A stretch of DNA of 64,000 nucleotides from Bacteroidaceae bacterium (GTDB lineage: Bacteria > Bacteroidota > Bacteroidia > Bacteroidales > Bacteroidaceae). How positions within the stretch are numbered: the stretch's first letter is position 1; each line of letters begins with the position of its first letter. This document shows positions 34,401-41,828 of the stretch, one piece after another. Below the pieces are notes generated by a model that worked only from the letters and a program-made list of their open reading frames with translations, had not been told where the DNA came from and did not search any database. The stretch lies in assembly GCA_017509605.1 (NCBI GenBank), contig JAFWPH010000020.1, forward strand, positions 62,001-126,000, in the 5' to 3' direction. Made by a program: the position numbers and the translations under genes.

Positions 34401-36386
34401 AAGCCCGAAGCAGAGCAGGCACAAGTGGAGGAAACAGACATTACTGACGACTATTTCGTAAACCCTTCGTTCGAGGCTGATAGCGAGAGCAGCCTCACGA
34501 TAGTAAACAACTCAGCCGACGGACTCCGCGGCTGGACTCTCGCTAATCCTACGGGCTGGACGGTCAGCGGAAGCGATGTGACCAAACTGCTTGTGGGTGC
34601 CAATTGTTTCACCGACAACAACTTCGGCAAGGTGAATACATTGGCTGATGGCGACCATGCCTACTATCTCCGTATGGGATGGAACACAGGCTCCAGCACC
34701 ATCAAACAGACACTCCATAACTTGCCAGCAGGGCACTACCGGCTCAGCATGGACCACAGGACCGCTTACACCAACGGCGCGTCATCCTCTTTCACACTGA
34801 CCACAACAACGGCATCGGCCTCAGGCGCTTTCCTTCAAGGTGCAAACAATATCTTCACCACCATGGCATGGAGCACTCACTCTGTGGAGTTCGATCTCCC
34901 AGAAGCGGGTGACGTGGAAGTTGCGGTCAATATCTCTTGGAAGAGTGGCGGTAGTTGCATCATGCTCGACAACTTCCGTCTCTACGTAGCGCAGGGAGTG
35001 AATTTCGACTATGAAGCGTTGAAACAGACCATCATCAACAACGATGCCGAAGCCTCTTTCCTTATCCAGAACGCAGACGGATCAGCCACCACAGGTTGGA
35101 CAGGAGCCAGTTTGGTGAATATCACTGAGAGCTGGACAGGGAGCAGTCAGCCCGACAGCTACATCGAGCGCACCTCCTCAGGTACCATCAGCCAGACTAT
35201 TGCCAATGTGCCGGCCGGCACCTACAAATTGGTGGCTGCAGCCCGTGCCTACAGTGGTGGTAAGGTGACAGCCCGAATCAACAGCACAAGCGGAACGACC
35301 TTCACAGGAGTGGGCAACGCCAACACCACCATTGACCAGATCAACACCAATGGTGTGCAGATGCCCTACAGCGCCTTGGGCGGTTTCGCCAACCAGAAAG
35401 CCACTTGCCACGGCTGGCAATGGATCAGCGCCACAGCCGAGGTGCCCGATAACGGTAGCATGACCATCGCCTTCGACATGATGGGCAGCAGTTGGATGAG
35501 TGTCGATGACATTCACCTCTATTATGTGAGCGACGGCACGCAGACCTACTGCCAGTCCATCAACGCTGCAGCAAATACCAATTACGTGGAGCTGTCGTTA
35601 CCCGTCACCGCCGACGTGATTGTCGCCAACCCTAATACTGTCATCAAGTCCGACCGTTTGGCAATTGGTGCCAAGGCTGTGCTTAATAACTCCATCACCG
35701 ACGGTCAGATGATCAGTATGGTGCTTTATGACGGTTATGACTTTGACGATGGAGGCAACGACTACACCGCCACCGAGGCAGTTATCTACCGTCGGTTAGA
35801 CGGTGGAAAGTGGGTGACCTTGATGCTGCCATTCACTCCGCAGGACAATCCGGGACGCGTGCTTGATATGACTAAATTCACGCTCAGCGCCCAAAGTCTT
35901 ACCTTCTCAGAAGTGGAGAACATCGTTCCCGACCATCCCTACCTTGTCCTTGTCTCGGAATCCTTGACCGCTTTGACCGGCACGAGAGGTTCTTACGAGA
36001 CGTTGCCCACACCCTTCACAAAGACGGTGGATGGTGCGGCTATGTATGGGGTTTACAGGCAAATCAGCGACCTTCAGGAGGCTACAGGTGTGACCACCTC
36101 CACCCCAGCTTACGTGCTCAGTGGAGGCCAGTTCTATCTGGTTGATAGTCAGGTGGGCATTGCGCCTTTCCGTGCCTACTTTGGGGCTAATACAGGAAGT
36201 GTGCCTGTAAATGTGCTCTATCTTTTTGAGGAAGACGAGGTGGACGCCATCGGAAAAGTGGAAAGTGAAGTCACCGACGGTCCCGTCTATAACCTCAGTG
36301 GGCAGTTGGTTTGCAAAAACACGGCTGACAGCCAGAGGCTCCCCAAGGGCGTGTATATTTCAACAGGAAAGATAATCATCAAATAA
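31443..36386 (+). CDS. Putative polysaccharide-active enzyme (alpha-helical toroid) with F5/8C and two CBM-like domains
   Basis: 1647 residues; signal peptide ends SMAQ (about 22). Residues about 40-440 are helix-rich with conserved aromatic and charged groups, such as QNHNYFHTSYQNV at 290 and GRRMGVTGHRVMM-like RRMGVTGHRVMM near 420. This resembles the (alpha/alpha) toroid of polysaccharide lyases such as PL8, followed by a beta-sandwich region to about 840. I cannot assign a CAZy family. Then come an F5/8 type C domain (about 854-988), two CBM-like sandwiches (about 1000-1185 and 1199-1363), a beta region and a C-terminal tail VYNLSGQLVCKN...GVYISTGKIIIK of type IX style. Strong promoter upstream. 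The glycosyltransferase gene starts 33 bp downstream. Confidence 0.7.
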   Translation: MRMRKYLLTILTLMSCPMLSMAQTETGVSSPTEGVITHDYLGETRLKSDALQMLANFMQYAKSIYTDAGTNSAGTACGYFKANSAGQNNEDGVRTNADIAMLCAFVYKYCRPAGVSLPNGITYDEVLSMAKKAVAYAYSTHRSTQLKQCTNNAYWGTSGNSYVWESSLWTESLGFATWMLGNQLTATERARIRTVIKAEADYELTRTPPTGYSGDTKAEENGWETNVLAVACALYPDDANADAWYAKMQQFAMACYSMLQDKQDDTLVDGKPAKDWYTGQNLYADYTLQNHNYFHTSYQNVVIQELCESYLALKCMQQAGASKTFDLSQTLLWNQQPMFDAVLKELALADGELTMPTGNDWSMFLYDQLPAYTGMATIFGDADALMLENMAFKYTKARQSTTSDGSWMLNSDIGPRRMGVTGHRVMMTYLMHEFFPVGSMQPTSWETFRLRHAGTKYFETQNLVRSMSPDRFTCFYWNDGLRRYSGAIVPNTPDNNKIMVPFVTHNTGNILGTYSRADNTATIKGNYALFPEGYAMNGQVMANGGAIPQSFCFYATSGNAVILIDALKANAPTSVSMEQGGLMGISVDPFMKEKRTIYYENEGNITHIQTNGSSYSTWNSKWANIDNTIGFVCVRDYGSTMAFGDRSLNSSIYTAKIYPAYSTSSSPVGTDMNHKRVFVYYSNVNAALTQALAAQVQDLTQQDDRVEGWHGAIVPDPDGTNYMILSNLFASDTTPWPLTVTCRLGAPVFTQTTDIAGNKASATFHCVQNYNIAQELRVFVEGASALKAVQADENPAAAYISNEAAVSQNASITIISKDGTQALGDISIPAGSCMLVEANGTRLKTTAADFPGDYRNVAYGTQAYANSYEGSHLPFAVLDGQDDTYYQTLNNASSGSEYLAFRLRNNYKIDKIVVSPMEGQTAPSNVIAQYGNSDGSFANIPGCTTTNQGGDIIVTFPEVEAKYVKIKLFGGNSRVAVKKVAIYGGCKPEAEQAQVEETDITDDYFVNPSFEADSESSLTIVNNSADGLRGWTLANPTGWTVSGSDVTKLLVGANCFTDNNFGKVNTLADGDHAYYLRMGWNTGSSTIKQTLHNLPAGHYRLSMDHRTAYTNGASSSFTLTTTTASASGAFLQGANNIFTTMAWSTHSVEFDLPEAGDVEVAVNISWKSGGSCIMLDNFRLYVAQGVNFDYEALKQTIINNDAEASFLIQNADGSATTGWTGASLVNITESWTGSSQPDSYIERTSSGTISQTIANVPAGTYKLVAAARAYSGGKVTARINSTSGTTFTGVGNANTTIDQINTNGVQMPYSALGGFANQKATCHGWQWISATAEVPDNGSMTIAFDMMGSSWMSVDDIHLYYVSDGTQTYCQSINAAANTNYVELSLPVTADVIVANPNTVIKSDRLAIGAKAVLNNSITDGQMISMVLYDGYDFDDGGNDYTATEAVIYRRLDGGKWVTLMLPFTPQDNPGRVLDMTKFTLSAQSLTFSEVENIVPDHPYLVLVSESLTALTGTRGSYETLPTPFTKTVDGAAMYGVYRQISDLQEATGVTTSTPAYVLSGGQFYLVDSQVGIAPFRAYFGANTGSVPVNVLYLFEEDEVDAIGKVESEVTDGPVYNLSGQLVCKNTADSQRLPKGVYISTGKIIIK

Positions 36387-36419
36387 AATCCTTGGTCAAC
36401 CCAGGTAATCAAAGTTAAG

Positions 36420-37463
36420 ATGAAGTATTCAATAGTTATTCCCGTGTATAACCGCCCCGACGAGGCCGACGAACTGCTGGAGAGCCTGACTCGCCAGCAG
36501 GTGAAGGACTTTGAGGTGGTGATCGTGGAAGATGGCAGTGTGAAACGCTGCAAGGACGTAGTTGACAAATATGCGGATCAACTTGACGTACATTATTATT
36601 TCAAGGACAATTCAGGACCCGGACCAAGCCGAAACTACGGAGTGGAGCGCAGCCATGGTGACTACGTGTTGATTCTCGACAGTGACTGCGTGATTCCCGA
36701 AGGTTATCTCGCCGCCATCGATGCCGAATTGAACCGTGAGCCGTGCGACGCCTTCGGAGGTCCCGACCGTGCGCACGACTCCTTCACCCCCATACAGAAG
36801 GCCATCAGTTACTCCATGACCTCCTTCTTTACTACAGGAGGTATTCGTGGCGGCAAGAAGAAACTCGACAAATTCTATCCACGTTCCTTCAATATGGGTA
36901 TGAAGCGTGAGGTCTATCAGCAACTGGGCGGTTTCTCCAAGATGCGCTTCGGCGAGGATATTGACCTGAGCATCCGCATTTTCAAAGGTGGCTACAAATG
37001 CAGACTCTTCCCAGAGGCCTGGGTGTGGCACAAACGGAGGACCGACCTCGACAAATTCTTCAAACAAGTTTATAACAGCGGCATAGCCCGCATCAACCTT
37101 TACAAGAAGTACCCAGAGTCGCTCAAACTTGTTCACCTCTTGCCTATGGTCTTCACGGTGGGTGTTATCCTGCTCTTGCTGTTGGCGTTGGTGTTGGAAT
37201 TCACAGCGAAGGGAGGTATCCCCATCGGGCATGCTGTGTTGCCGTGGTATGCTCTGCCGCTGATACCGCTTGTGCTTTACGTGCTGATGATCTTTATTGA
37301 CAGCACTGTGAAGAACAAGAGCGCCGTGATCGGTTTTCTGTCGGTAGAGGCCGCTTTCGTGCAGCTCTTTGGCTACGGGTTGGGCTTCATCAAGGCATGG
37401 TGGCAACGTTGTGTCCGCAAGAAAGGTGCCTTTGCCGCCTATGAGAAGAATTTCTACGACTGA
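36420..37463 (+). CDS. Family 2 glycosyltransferase, membrane-anchored
   Basis: 347 residues. The GT-A fold begins at once with MKYSIVIPVYNRPDEADELL; VIVEDGS carries the nucleotide-binding aspartate and LILDSDC the DxD-type metal site (about residue 86). A GEDIDLSIRIFKGGYKCRLF acceptor-side block follows near 180. Two hydrophobic segments near residues 235-265 and 272-292 anchor the C-terminus in the inner membrane. It probably makes a surface or envelope glycan; donor and acceptor are unknown. It lies 33 bp after the large surface enzyme gene and 7 bp before radC. Confidence 0.88.
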   Translation: MKYSIVIPVYNRPDEADELLESLTRQQVKDFEVVIVEDGSVKRCKDVVDKYADQLDVHYYFKDNSGPGPSRNYGVERSHGDYVLILDSDCVIPEGYLAAIDAELNREPCDAFGGPDRAHDSFTPIQKAISYSMTSFFTTGGIRGGKKKLDKFYPRSFNMGMKREVYQQLGGFSKMRFGEDIDLSIRIFKGGYKCRLFPEAWVWHKRRTDLDKFFKQVYNSGIARINLYKKYPESLKLVHLLPMVFTVGVILLLLLALVLEFTAKGGIPIGHAVLPWYALPLIPLVLYVLMIFIDSTVKNKSAVIGFLSVEAAFVQLFGYGLGFIKAWWQRCVRKKGAFAAYEKNFYD

Positions 37464-37470
37464 GCATAGT

Positions 37471-38178
37471 ATGGAAAATGATTTAGAAGAGGGAAAAAGG
37501 CTCTCGCTCAAAGAGAAAGACCGTTCCGAGCAGCCCCGGGAGAAGTTGATGGACCTGGGGCCTGAGAGCCTCAGCAATGCTGAATTGTTAGCTATACTCA
37601 TTGGCAGCGGAACAACCAAAAAGACGGCTGTGGAGCTGATGCAAGAGGTCATGGACGATTGCGACGGCAAGTTCACCAACCTCTACCATATGAGTGTGAA
37701 GAGGCTGATGGAATATAACGGCATCGGGGAGGCCAAGGCCATCACCATCAAGGCAGCCGCTGAGATTGGACAACGACGCGCTCAGGAGTCGGTACAGGAT
37801 CTCAAGCAAATAGCCAGGGCTGAGGATGTTTATACGTGGATGCATCTGAAGGTGCAGAACCTCACACATGAGGCAAGTTGGGTGTTCTTACTCAACAACA
37901 ACGCACGTTTGCTCGGGGTCCGTCAGATCAGCAGTGGAGGCATTACCGAGACCAGTGTCGATGTGCGCTTGGTACTTAAGGAGGCATTTTTGGCTGACGC
38001 CACTTCCATCATACTGTGCCACAACCATCCTTCAGGCTCCACACGTCCCAGCCGTCAGGACGACAAGCTCACCGAGAGCCTGCGCAATGCGTGCGTGGTG
38101 GTCAACCTCAAGCTTATCGATCACGTCATTGTCGCCGATGGAGGCTACTACAGTTATGCTGAGCATGGCAAATTATAA
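37471..38178 (+). CDS. radC: RadC family JAB-domain protein
   Basis: 235 residues from MENDLEEGKRLSLKEKDRSE; a longer frame that begins inside the glycosyltransferase gene is not used. An N-terminal helix-hairpin-helix region (REKLMDLGPESLSNAELLAI, and the later LMEYNGIGEAKAITIKAA) precedes the MPN/JAB metal domain with HNHPSGSTRPSRQDDKLT at about 190. Historically linked to DNA repair; the true activity is uncertain. Confidence 0.95.
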   Translation: MENDLEEGKRLSLKEKDRSEQPREKLMDLGPESLSNAELLAILIGSGTTKKTAVELMQEVMDDCDGKFTNLYHMSVKRLMEYNGIGEAKAITIKAAAEIGQRRAQESVQDLKQIARAEDVYTWMHLKVQNLTHEASWVFLLNNNARLLGVRQISSGGITETSVDVRLVLKEAFLADATSIILCHNHPSGSTRPSRQDDKLTESLRNACVVVNLKLIDHVIVADGGYYSYAEHGKL

Positions 38179-38200
38179 CAACTATATTTAGATAGAGTGT

Positions 38201-38236
38201 CTAGTATAACTAGTAATACTAGTGAAACTAGGAATA
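38201..38236. repeat. 9-bp tandem repeat before the DUF59 gene
   Basis: CTAGT/CTAGG recurs at 38201, 38210, 38219 and 38228, exactly 9 bp apart, with variable four-base spacers (ATAA, AATA, GAAA, AATA). It fills the centre of the 69-bp gap between radC and the DUF59 gene. The repeat is also in frame with the downstream gene without a stop codon, but no family member has that N-terminal extension. Confidence 0.8.
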
Positions 38237-38247
38237 ATAAAGAAAAA

Positions 38248-38568
38248 ATGGAAAAAACAGACAAACTGACTATAGAGGAAAAAGTCATCAAGATGCTAAA
38301 GACCGTCTATGACCCCGAGATACCCGTGGATATCTACGAGCTCGGCATGATTTATAAAATTGACGTGGATGACGATTTCAACGTCAACATCGACATGACC
38401 CTTACTGCTCCCAACTGTCCTGCAGCCGACTTTATCATGGAGGACGTTCACCAGAAAGTCACATCCATCGATGAGGTGGGGCAGGTCAACGTCAACCTCG
38501 TATTCGAGCCGGAATGGGACAAAAGCATGATGAGCGAGGAGGCCAAACTTGACCTCGGTTTCATGTAA
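38248..38568 (+). CDS. DUF59/MIP18 family iron-sulfur cluster assembly factor (SufT-like)
   Basis: 106 residues from MEKTDKLTIEEKVIKMLKTV; the upstream in-frame stretch is repeat DNA and is excluded. The MIP18/DUF59 fold is shown by TVYDPEIPVDIYELGMIYKI and the conserved cysteine in LTAPNCPAADFIMEDV, which in relatives helps Fe-S cluster maturation. It sits between radC and lpxH in a same-strand cluster, without other suf genes in view. Confidence 0.9.
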   Translation: MEKTDKLTIEEKVIKMLKTVYDPEIPVDIYELGMIYKIDVDDDFNVNIDMTLTAPNCPAADFIMEDVHQKVTSIDEVGQVNVNLVFEPEWDKSMMSEEAKLDLGFM

Positions 38569-38604
38569 GCACAAATAAATACCATCCCGTTTTCTCGAAG
38601 ATTC

Positions 38605-38644
38605 GTTATTGCGTTATCTTGTTATAACGTTATTACGATTACCT
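38605..38644. repeat. 8-bp tandem repeat before lpxH
   Basis: GTTAT recurs at 38605, 38613, 38621 and 38629, exactly 8 bp apart, with a degraded fifth unit GATTA at 38637. Spacer triplets differ. It lies 17 nt before the lpxH ATG. It is the only such repeat in the window with a period of 8 instead of 9. Confidence 0.75.
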
Positions 38645-38660
38645 AAAAAACTAAACGCTT

Positions 38661-39425
38661 ATGAAGAATATCTATTTCATCTCTGATGCCCACCTTGGAT
38701 GCCTTGCTTTGGAGCACAGGCGTAACCAGGAACGTCGTTTGGTAAGTTTTCTCGACGCCATCAAGAACGATGCCGAAGCCATCTACTTGATGGGCGACAT
38801 GATAGATTTCTGGTTTGAATACACCGATGTAGTCCCCAAAGGATACACCCGTTTTCTCGGCAAGCTCAGTGAACTTACCGACCGCGGTGTGGAAGTGCAC
38901 TACTTTACCGGCAACCACGACATGTGGATGGACAACTACCTCAGGGAAGAGTGCGGAGTAATCGTGCATCGTGAGCCATACGTTTGCGAGTTGCGCGGTA
39001 AGTTGTTTTTCATGGCGCATGGCGACGGTCAGGGCGAGACTGACGAGAAGACTCTTTTCCTCTTCAGGGTCTTCCGAAGCAGGGGAGCTCGTAGGCTCGC
39101 TCGTATGATCCATCCCCACTGGTTCATCCCCTTGGGGAGGAAATGGGCACGTCACAGCCGTCAGAAACATGAGGATGGCCATGAACCCGGTTTTAGGGGA
39201 GAGGACAAGGAAAAACTCATCATCTTCGCCAATGAATATCTGAAGACGAACCCCAACATCAACTACTTTATTTTCGGGCACAGGCATATACAGGTGGATT
39301 GCAAGATCAGCGATGATTGCAGGGCTATTATTCTTGGCGACTGGATCAAACTCTTTACCTACGCAGTCTTCGATGGCTACAGCATTTTCCTCGGCAATTA
39401 CGTCGAAGGAGAAACTAAGTTTTGA
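38661..39425 (+). CDS. lpxH: UDP-2,3-diacylglucosamine diphosphatase (LpxH-like)
   Basis: 254 residues, calcineurin-like phosphoesterase that cleaves UDP-2,3-diacylglucosamine to lipid X in lipid A synthesis, at the cytoplasmic face of the inner membrane. Metal motifs: ISDAHLG, MGDMIDFWFEY, TGNHDMWM, FMAHGD and FGHRHIQ. Length and the early DAHLG motif fit LpxH. The stop codon lies inside the 5' arm of the terminator stem that follows. Confidence 0.87.
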   Translation: MKNIYFISDAHLGCLALEHRRNQERRLVSFLDAIKNDAEAIYLMGDMIDFWFEYTDVVPKGYTRFLGKLSELTDRGVEVHYFTGNHDMWMDNYLREECGVIVHREPYVCELRGKLFFMAHGDGQGETDEKTLFLFRVFRSRGARRLARMIHPHWFIPLGRKWARHSRQKHEDGHEPGFRGEDKEKLIIFANEYLKTNPNINYFIFGHRHIQVDCKISDDCRAIILGDWIKLFTYAVFDGYSIFLGNYVEGETKF

Positions 39426-39470
39426 AACGAAATCGCCCAGCCAATCTAAGGCTGGGCGATTTCGTTTCAA
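39422..39470. terminator. 21-bp perfect bidirectional terminator between lpxH and ackA
   Basis: Perfect 21-bp arms (39422-39442 with 39450-39470) and a 7-nt loop. The GAAACGAAAT end gives A/T-rich flanks on both strands, so it can serve lpxH (plus) and ackA (minus). The lpxH TGA (39423-39425) is part of the stem, so a terminating ribosome would cover one arm. Confidence 0.85.
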
Positions 39471-39515
39471 GGATGAATAGGAGCGTTCAGTGCGATTTGA
39501 AAACTCCGTTTTCTC

Positions 39516-40757
39516 CTAATAGTCTGAATAGTCTGTGATGTCCTCTTCCAAGCGCATGGCATATTGCTTAACCAATGTGAGTGTGTCGGTAGCGATCATC
39601 AGTTCCTCGTCGGTGGGGATGACACAAACGGTGACCTTAGAGTCATCGGCAGAAATGATGGCCTCAGTGGCACGGCAGGCGCGGTTGCGTGCCACATCCA
39701 TCTTCACGCCCAGGAACTCCAGTCCGTCGGTGGCGCCTTCGCGCACCTCCCATTGGTTCTCACCTGCACCTCCAGTGAACAGTATGATATCCACGCCACC
39801 CATGGCTGCGGCGTACTGACCGATGTATTTCTTAATGCGATAGGTGTACATCTCCTTGGCCAGACGTGCCTTGTCGTTGCCCTCTGCGATGCCGGCGAGG
39901 ATATCGCGGAAGTCGTTCGACAACTCCGAGACTCCCATCAAACCTGACTGCTTGTTCAGCAGGTTGGAGATGCCCTTGGTGTCGAGATTCAGTTTGTCCA
40001 TCAAGAACGTCACTGCTCCCGCGTCGATGTCGCCAGTACGGGTGCCCATAATCAGACCCTCAAGGGGTGTCAGTCCCATGGAGGTGTCCACGCACTTGCC
40101 GTCTTTCACTGCGGCGATGGAAGCACCATTACCGATATGGCATGTGATGATTTTCGTGTCCTCAGCGTCACGGCCTAAGAACTCCAGCACACGCTTCGAA
40201 ACGTAGCGGTGGCTTGTGCCGTGGAAGCCATAGCGTCGCACACCGTAGTTGGTGTAGAGCTCATAGGGCAGTGCGTACATGTATGCGTAGTCGGGCATGG
40301 TTTGGTGGAAGGCGGTGTCGAACACACCCACCTGGGGCACTTCGGGCAGCAGGTCTTTCACTGCATTGATACCCTTGATGTTGGCGGGGTTGTGGAGGGG
40401 AGCCAGGTCATTGCAGGCACTGAAGTCGCGCATCACCTCGTCGGTGATGACAACACTCTGGTTGAACTTCTCGCCCCCGTGAACCATACGGTGACCTACA
40501 GCGTCGATTTCGTTCACGCTGTCGAGTACGGCGTACTCGCCAGTGGTCAGCAGTTCAAAGATGAACTGCACACCTCGTGTGTGCTCAGGAATCGGTTCCT
40601 CAATCTTCACCTTCTTACCGTTAACCTTGAGTTTGATGAAAGAGTCGGGGGAGCCAATCTTCTCGATGCCGCCCGATGTGATGACGGACTTGTCGTCCAT
40701 GTTGTAGAGCGCATACTTGATGGATGAGCTGCCACAATTCAAAACTAATATCTTCAT
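39516..40757 (-). CDS. ackA: Acetate kinase
   Basis: 413 residues. Converts acetyl phosphate and ADP to acetate and ATP. ASKHA-fold signatures: MKILVLNCGSSSIKYALYNM at the N-terminus, YGFHGTSHRYVSKRV and the nucleotide-site ILFTGGAGENQWEVREG. It is 24 bp downstream of pta, forming the standard acetogenic pair used to make ATP during fermentation. It is the last gene of a five-gene minus-strand unit. Confidence 0.97.
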   Translation of the reverse strand: MKILVLNCGSSSIKYALYNMDDKSVITSGGIEKIGSPDSFIKLKVNGKKVKIEEPIPEHTRGVQFIFELLTTGEYAVLDSVNEIDAVGHRMVHGGEKFNQSVVITDEVMRDFSACNDLAPLHNPANIKGINAVKDLLPEVPQVGVFDTAFHQTMPDYAYMYALPYELYTNYGVRRYGFHGTSHRYVSKRVLEFLGRDAEDTKIITCHIGNGASIAAVKDGKCVDTSMGLTPLEGLIMGTRTGDIDAGAVTFLMDKLNLDTKGISNLLNKQSGLMGVSELSNDFRDILAGIAEGNDKARLAKEMYTYRIKKYIGQYAAAMGGVDIILFTGGAGENQWEVREGATDGLEFLGVKMDVARNRACRATEAIISADDSKVTVCVIPTDEELMIATDTLTLVKQYAMRLEEDITDYSDY

Positions 40758-40781
40758 TACTTTGTCTTGGTATATTGGGGA

Positions 40782-41798
40782 TTATTTGTCTTCCTTGGCG
40801 GCCATGGCCTGGTTGGCGGTGATAGCGATCATCTTATAGACATCATCTACGGAGCAACCGCGGCTGAGGTCGTTAACAGGACGGGCGATGCCTTGGAGGA
40901 TCGGACCAATGGCGTCTGCCTCGCCCAGACGCTGCACTAACTTGTAGGCGATGTTGCCCACTTCGAGGCATGGGAACACCAGTACGTTGGCCTTGCCTGC
41001 GATAGGACTGCCAGGAGCCTTGCTGGCACCTACGCTCGGCACAAGAGCCGCATCGGCCTGAAGTTCGCCATCAATCTTCAGTTCCGGATCCAGTTCCTTG
41101 GCCAGGCGAAGGGCCTCCGTCACTTTATCTACCACTTCGTGTTTGGCACTGCCCTTGGTGGAGAAACTCAGCATAGCCACGCGTGGCTCCTCAAAGCCAG
41201 CCACGGCCTTGGCTGTTTGGGCGGTGCAGACTGCGATCTGGCTTAACTGTGCGGCGTCGGGCATAGGAGTGACGGCCACGTCACCTACTACCAAGACGCC
41301 GTTTTCACCGTATTGGGGAGTCTTTGTGATCATGAGCATAGCGCCCGACACACAGGTGATGCCTGGTGAGCATTTAATGATTTGCAGGGCTGGACGAAGG
41401 GTGTCGCCAGTGGTGGAACGTGCGCCAGAGATTTGTCCGTCGGCGTCACCGTTCTTGATGATGAGGCATCCGAAATAGAGCGGGTCAAGCACCTTCTCAC
41501 GTGCCTGTTCGATGGTCATGCCTTTCTTCTTACGCAGTTCGTAGAGCAATTGGGCGTATTCCTCGCGTTTGGGACTGGTTGCTGGGTCGATGAGGGTGGC
41601 GCGGTCGATGTTCTTCAAGCCGAGTCGGTCGGCAAGGGCGTGCAGTTCATCGATGTTGCCGAGGATGATGAGGTCAGCGAGACCATCGGCAATGGCGCGG
41701 TCGGCTGCTGTGAGTGTGCGTTCCTCTGTGCCTTCGGGAAGCACGATGCGTTGTCTGTTGGACTGTGCGCGTTGGATAATTTGGCTGATAAGATCCAT
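40782..41798 (-). CDS. pta: Phosphate acetyltransferase
   Basis: 338 residues, the short single-domain form without the DRTGG and P-loop extensions found in E. coli Pta. It interconverts acetyl-CoA and acetyl phosphate. Motifs: RIVLPEGTEERTLTAADRAI and KDGDADGQISGARSTTGDTL-like NGDADGQISGARSTTGDTL. It lies between the aminotransferase (30 bp) and ackA (24 bp). Confidence 0.97.
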   Translation of the reverse strand: MDLISQIIQRAQSNRQRIVLPEGTEERTLTAADRAIADGLADLIILGNIDELHALADRLGLKNIDRATLIDPATSPKREEYAQLLYELRKKKGMTIEQAREKVLDPLYFGCLIIKNGDADGQISGARSTTGDTLRPALQIIKCSPGITCVSGAMLMITKTPQYGENGVLVVGDVAVTPMPDAAQLSQIAVCTAQTAKAVAGFEEPRVAMLSFSTKGSAKHEVVDKVTEALRLAKELDPELKIDGELQADAALVPSVGASKAPGSPIAGKANVLVFPCLEVGNIAYKLVQRLGEADAIGPILQGIARPVNDLSRGCSVDDVYKMIAITANQAMAAKEDK

Positions 41799-41828
41799 AA
41801 TGAGGGTGTTTTTTATATGGTTTTCGGT

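Noticed and set aside
36612..37679. 355-codon open frame on the minus strand opposite the glycosyltransferase and radC genes
   Set aside because: Lies antisense to two well-supported genes, crosses their boundary, and shows no recognisable domain; its length follows from codon bias of the plus-strand genes.
38197..38250. In-frame N-terminal extension of the DUF59 protein through the CTAGT repeat (SIT-SNT-SET-RNN pattern)
   Set aside because: The family starts at MEKTDKLTIEEK-like sequence. The extension begins with GTG and is made of repeat DNA, like the untranslated leaders of other genes here.
38643..39470. 275-codon minus-strand frame opposite lpxH
   Set aside because: lpxH has all five metal-binding motifs; the antisense frame has no start context or family resemblance and would run through the terminator hairpin.
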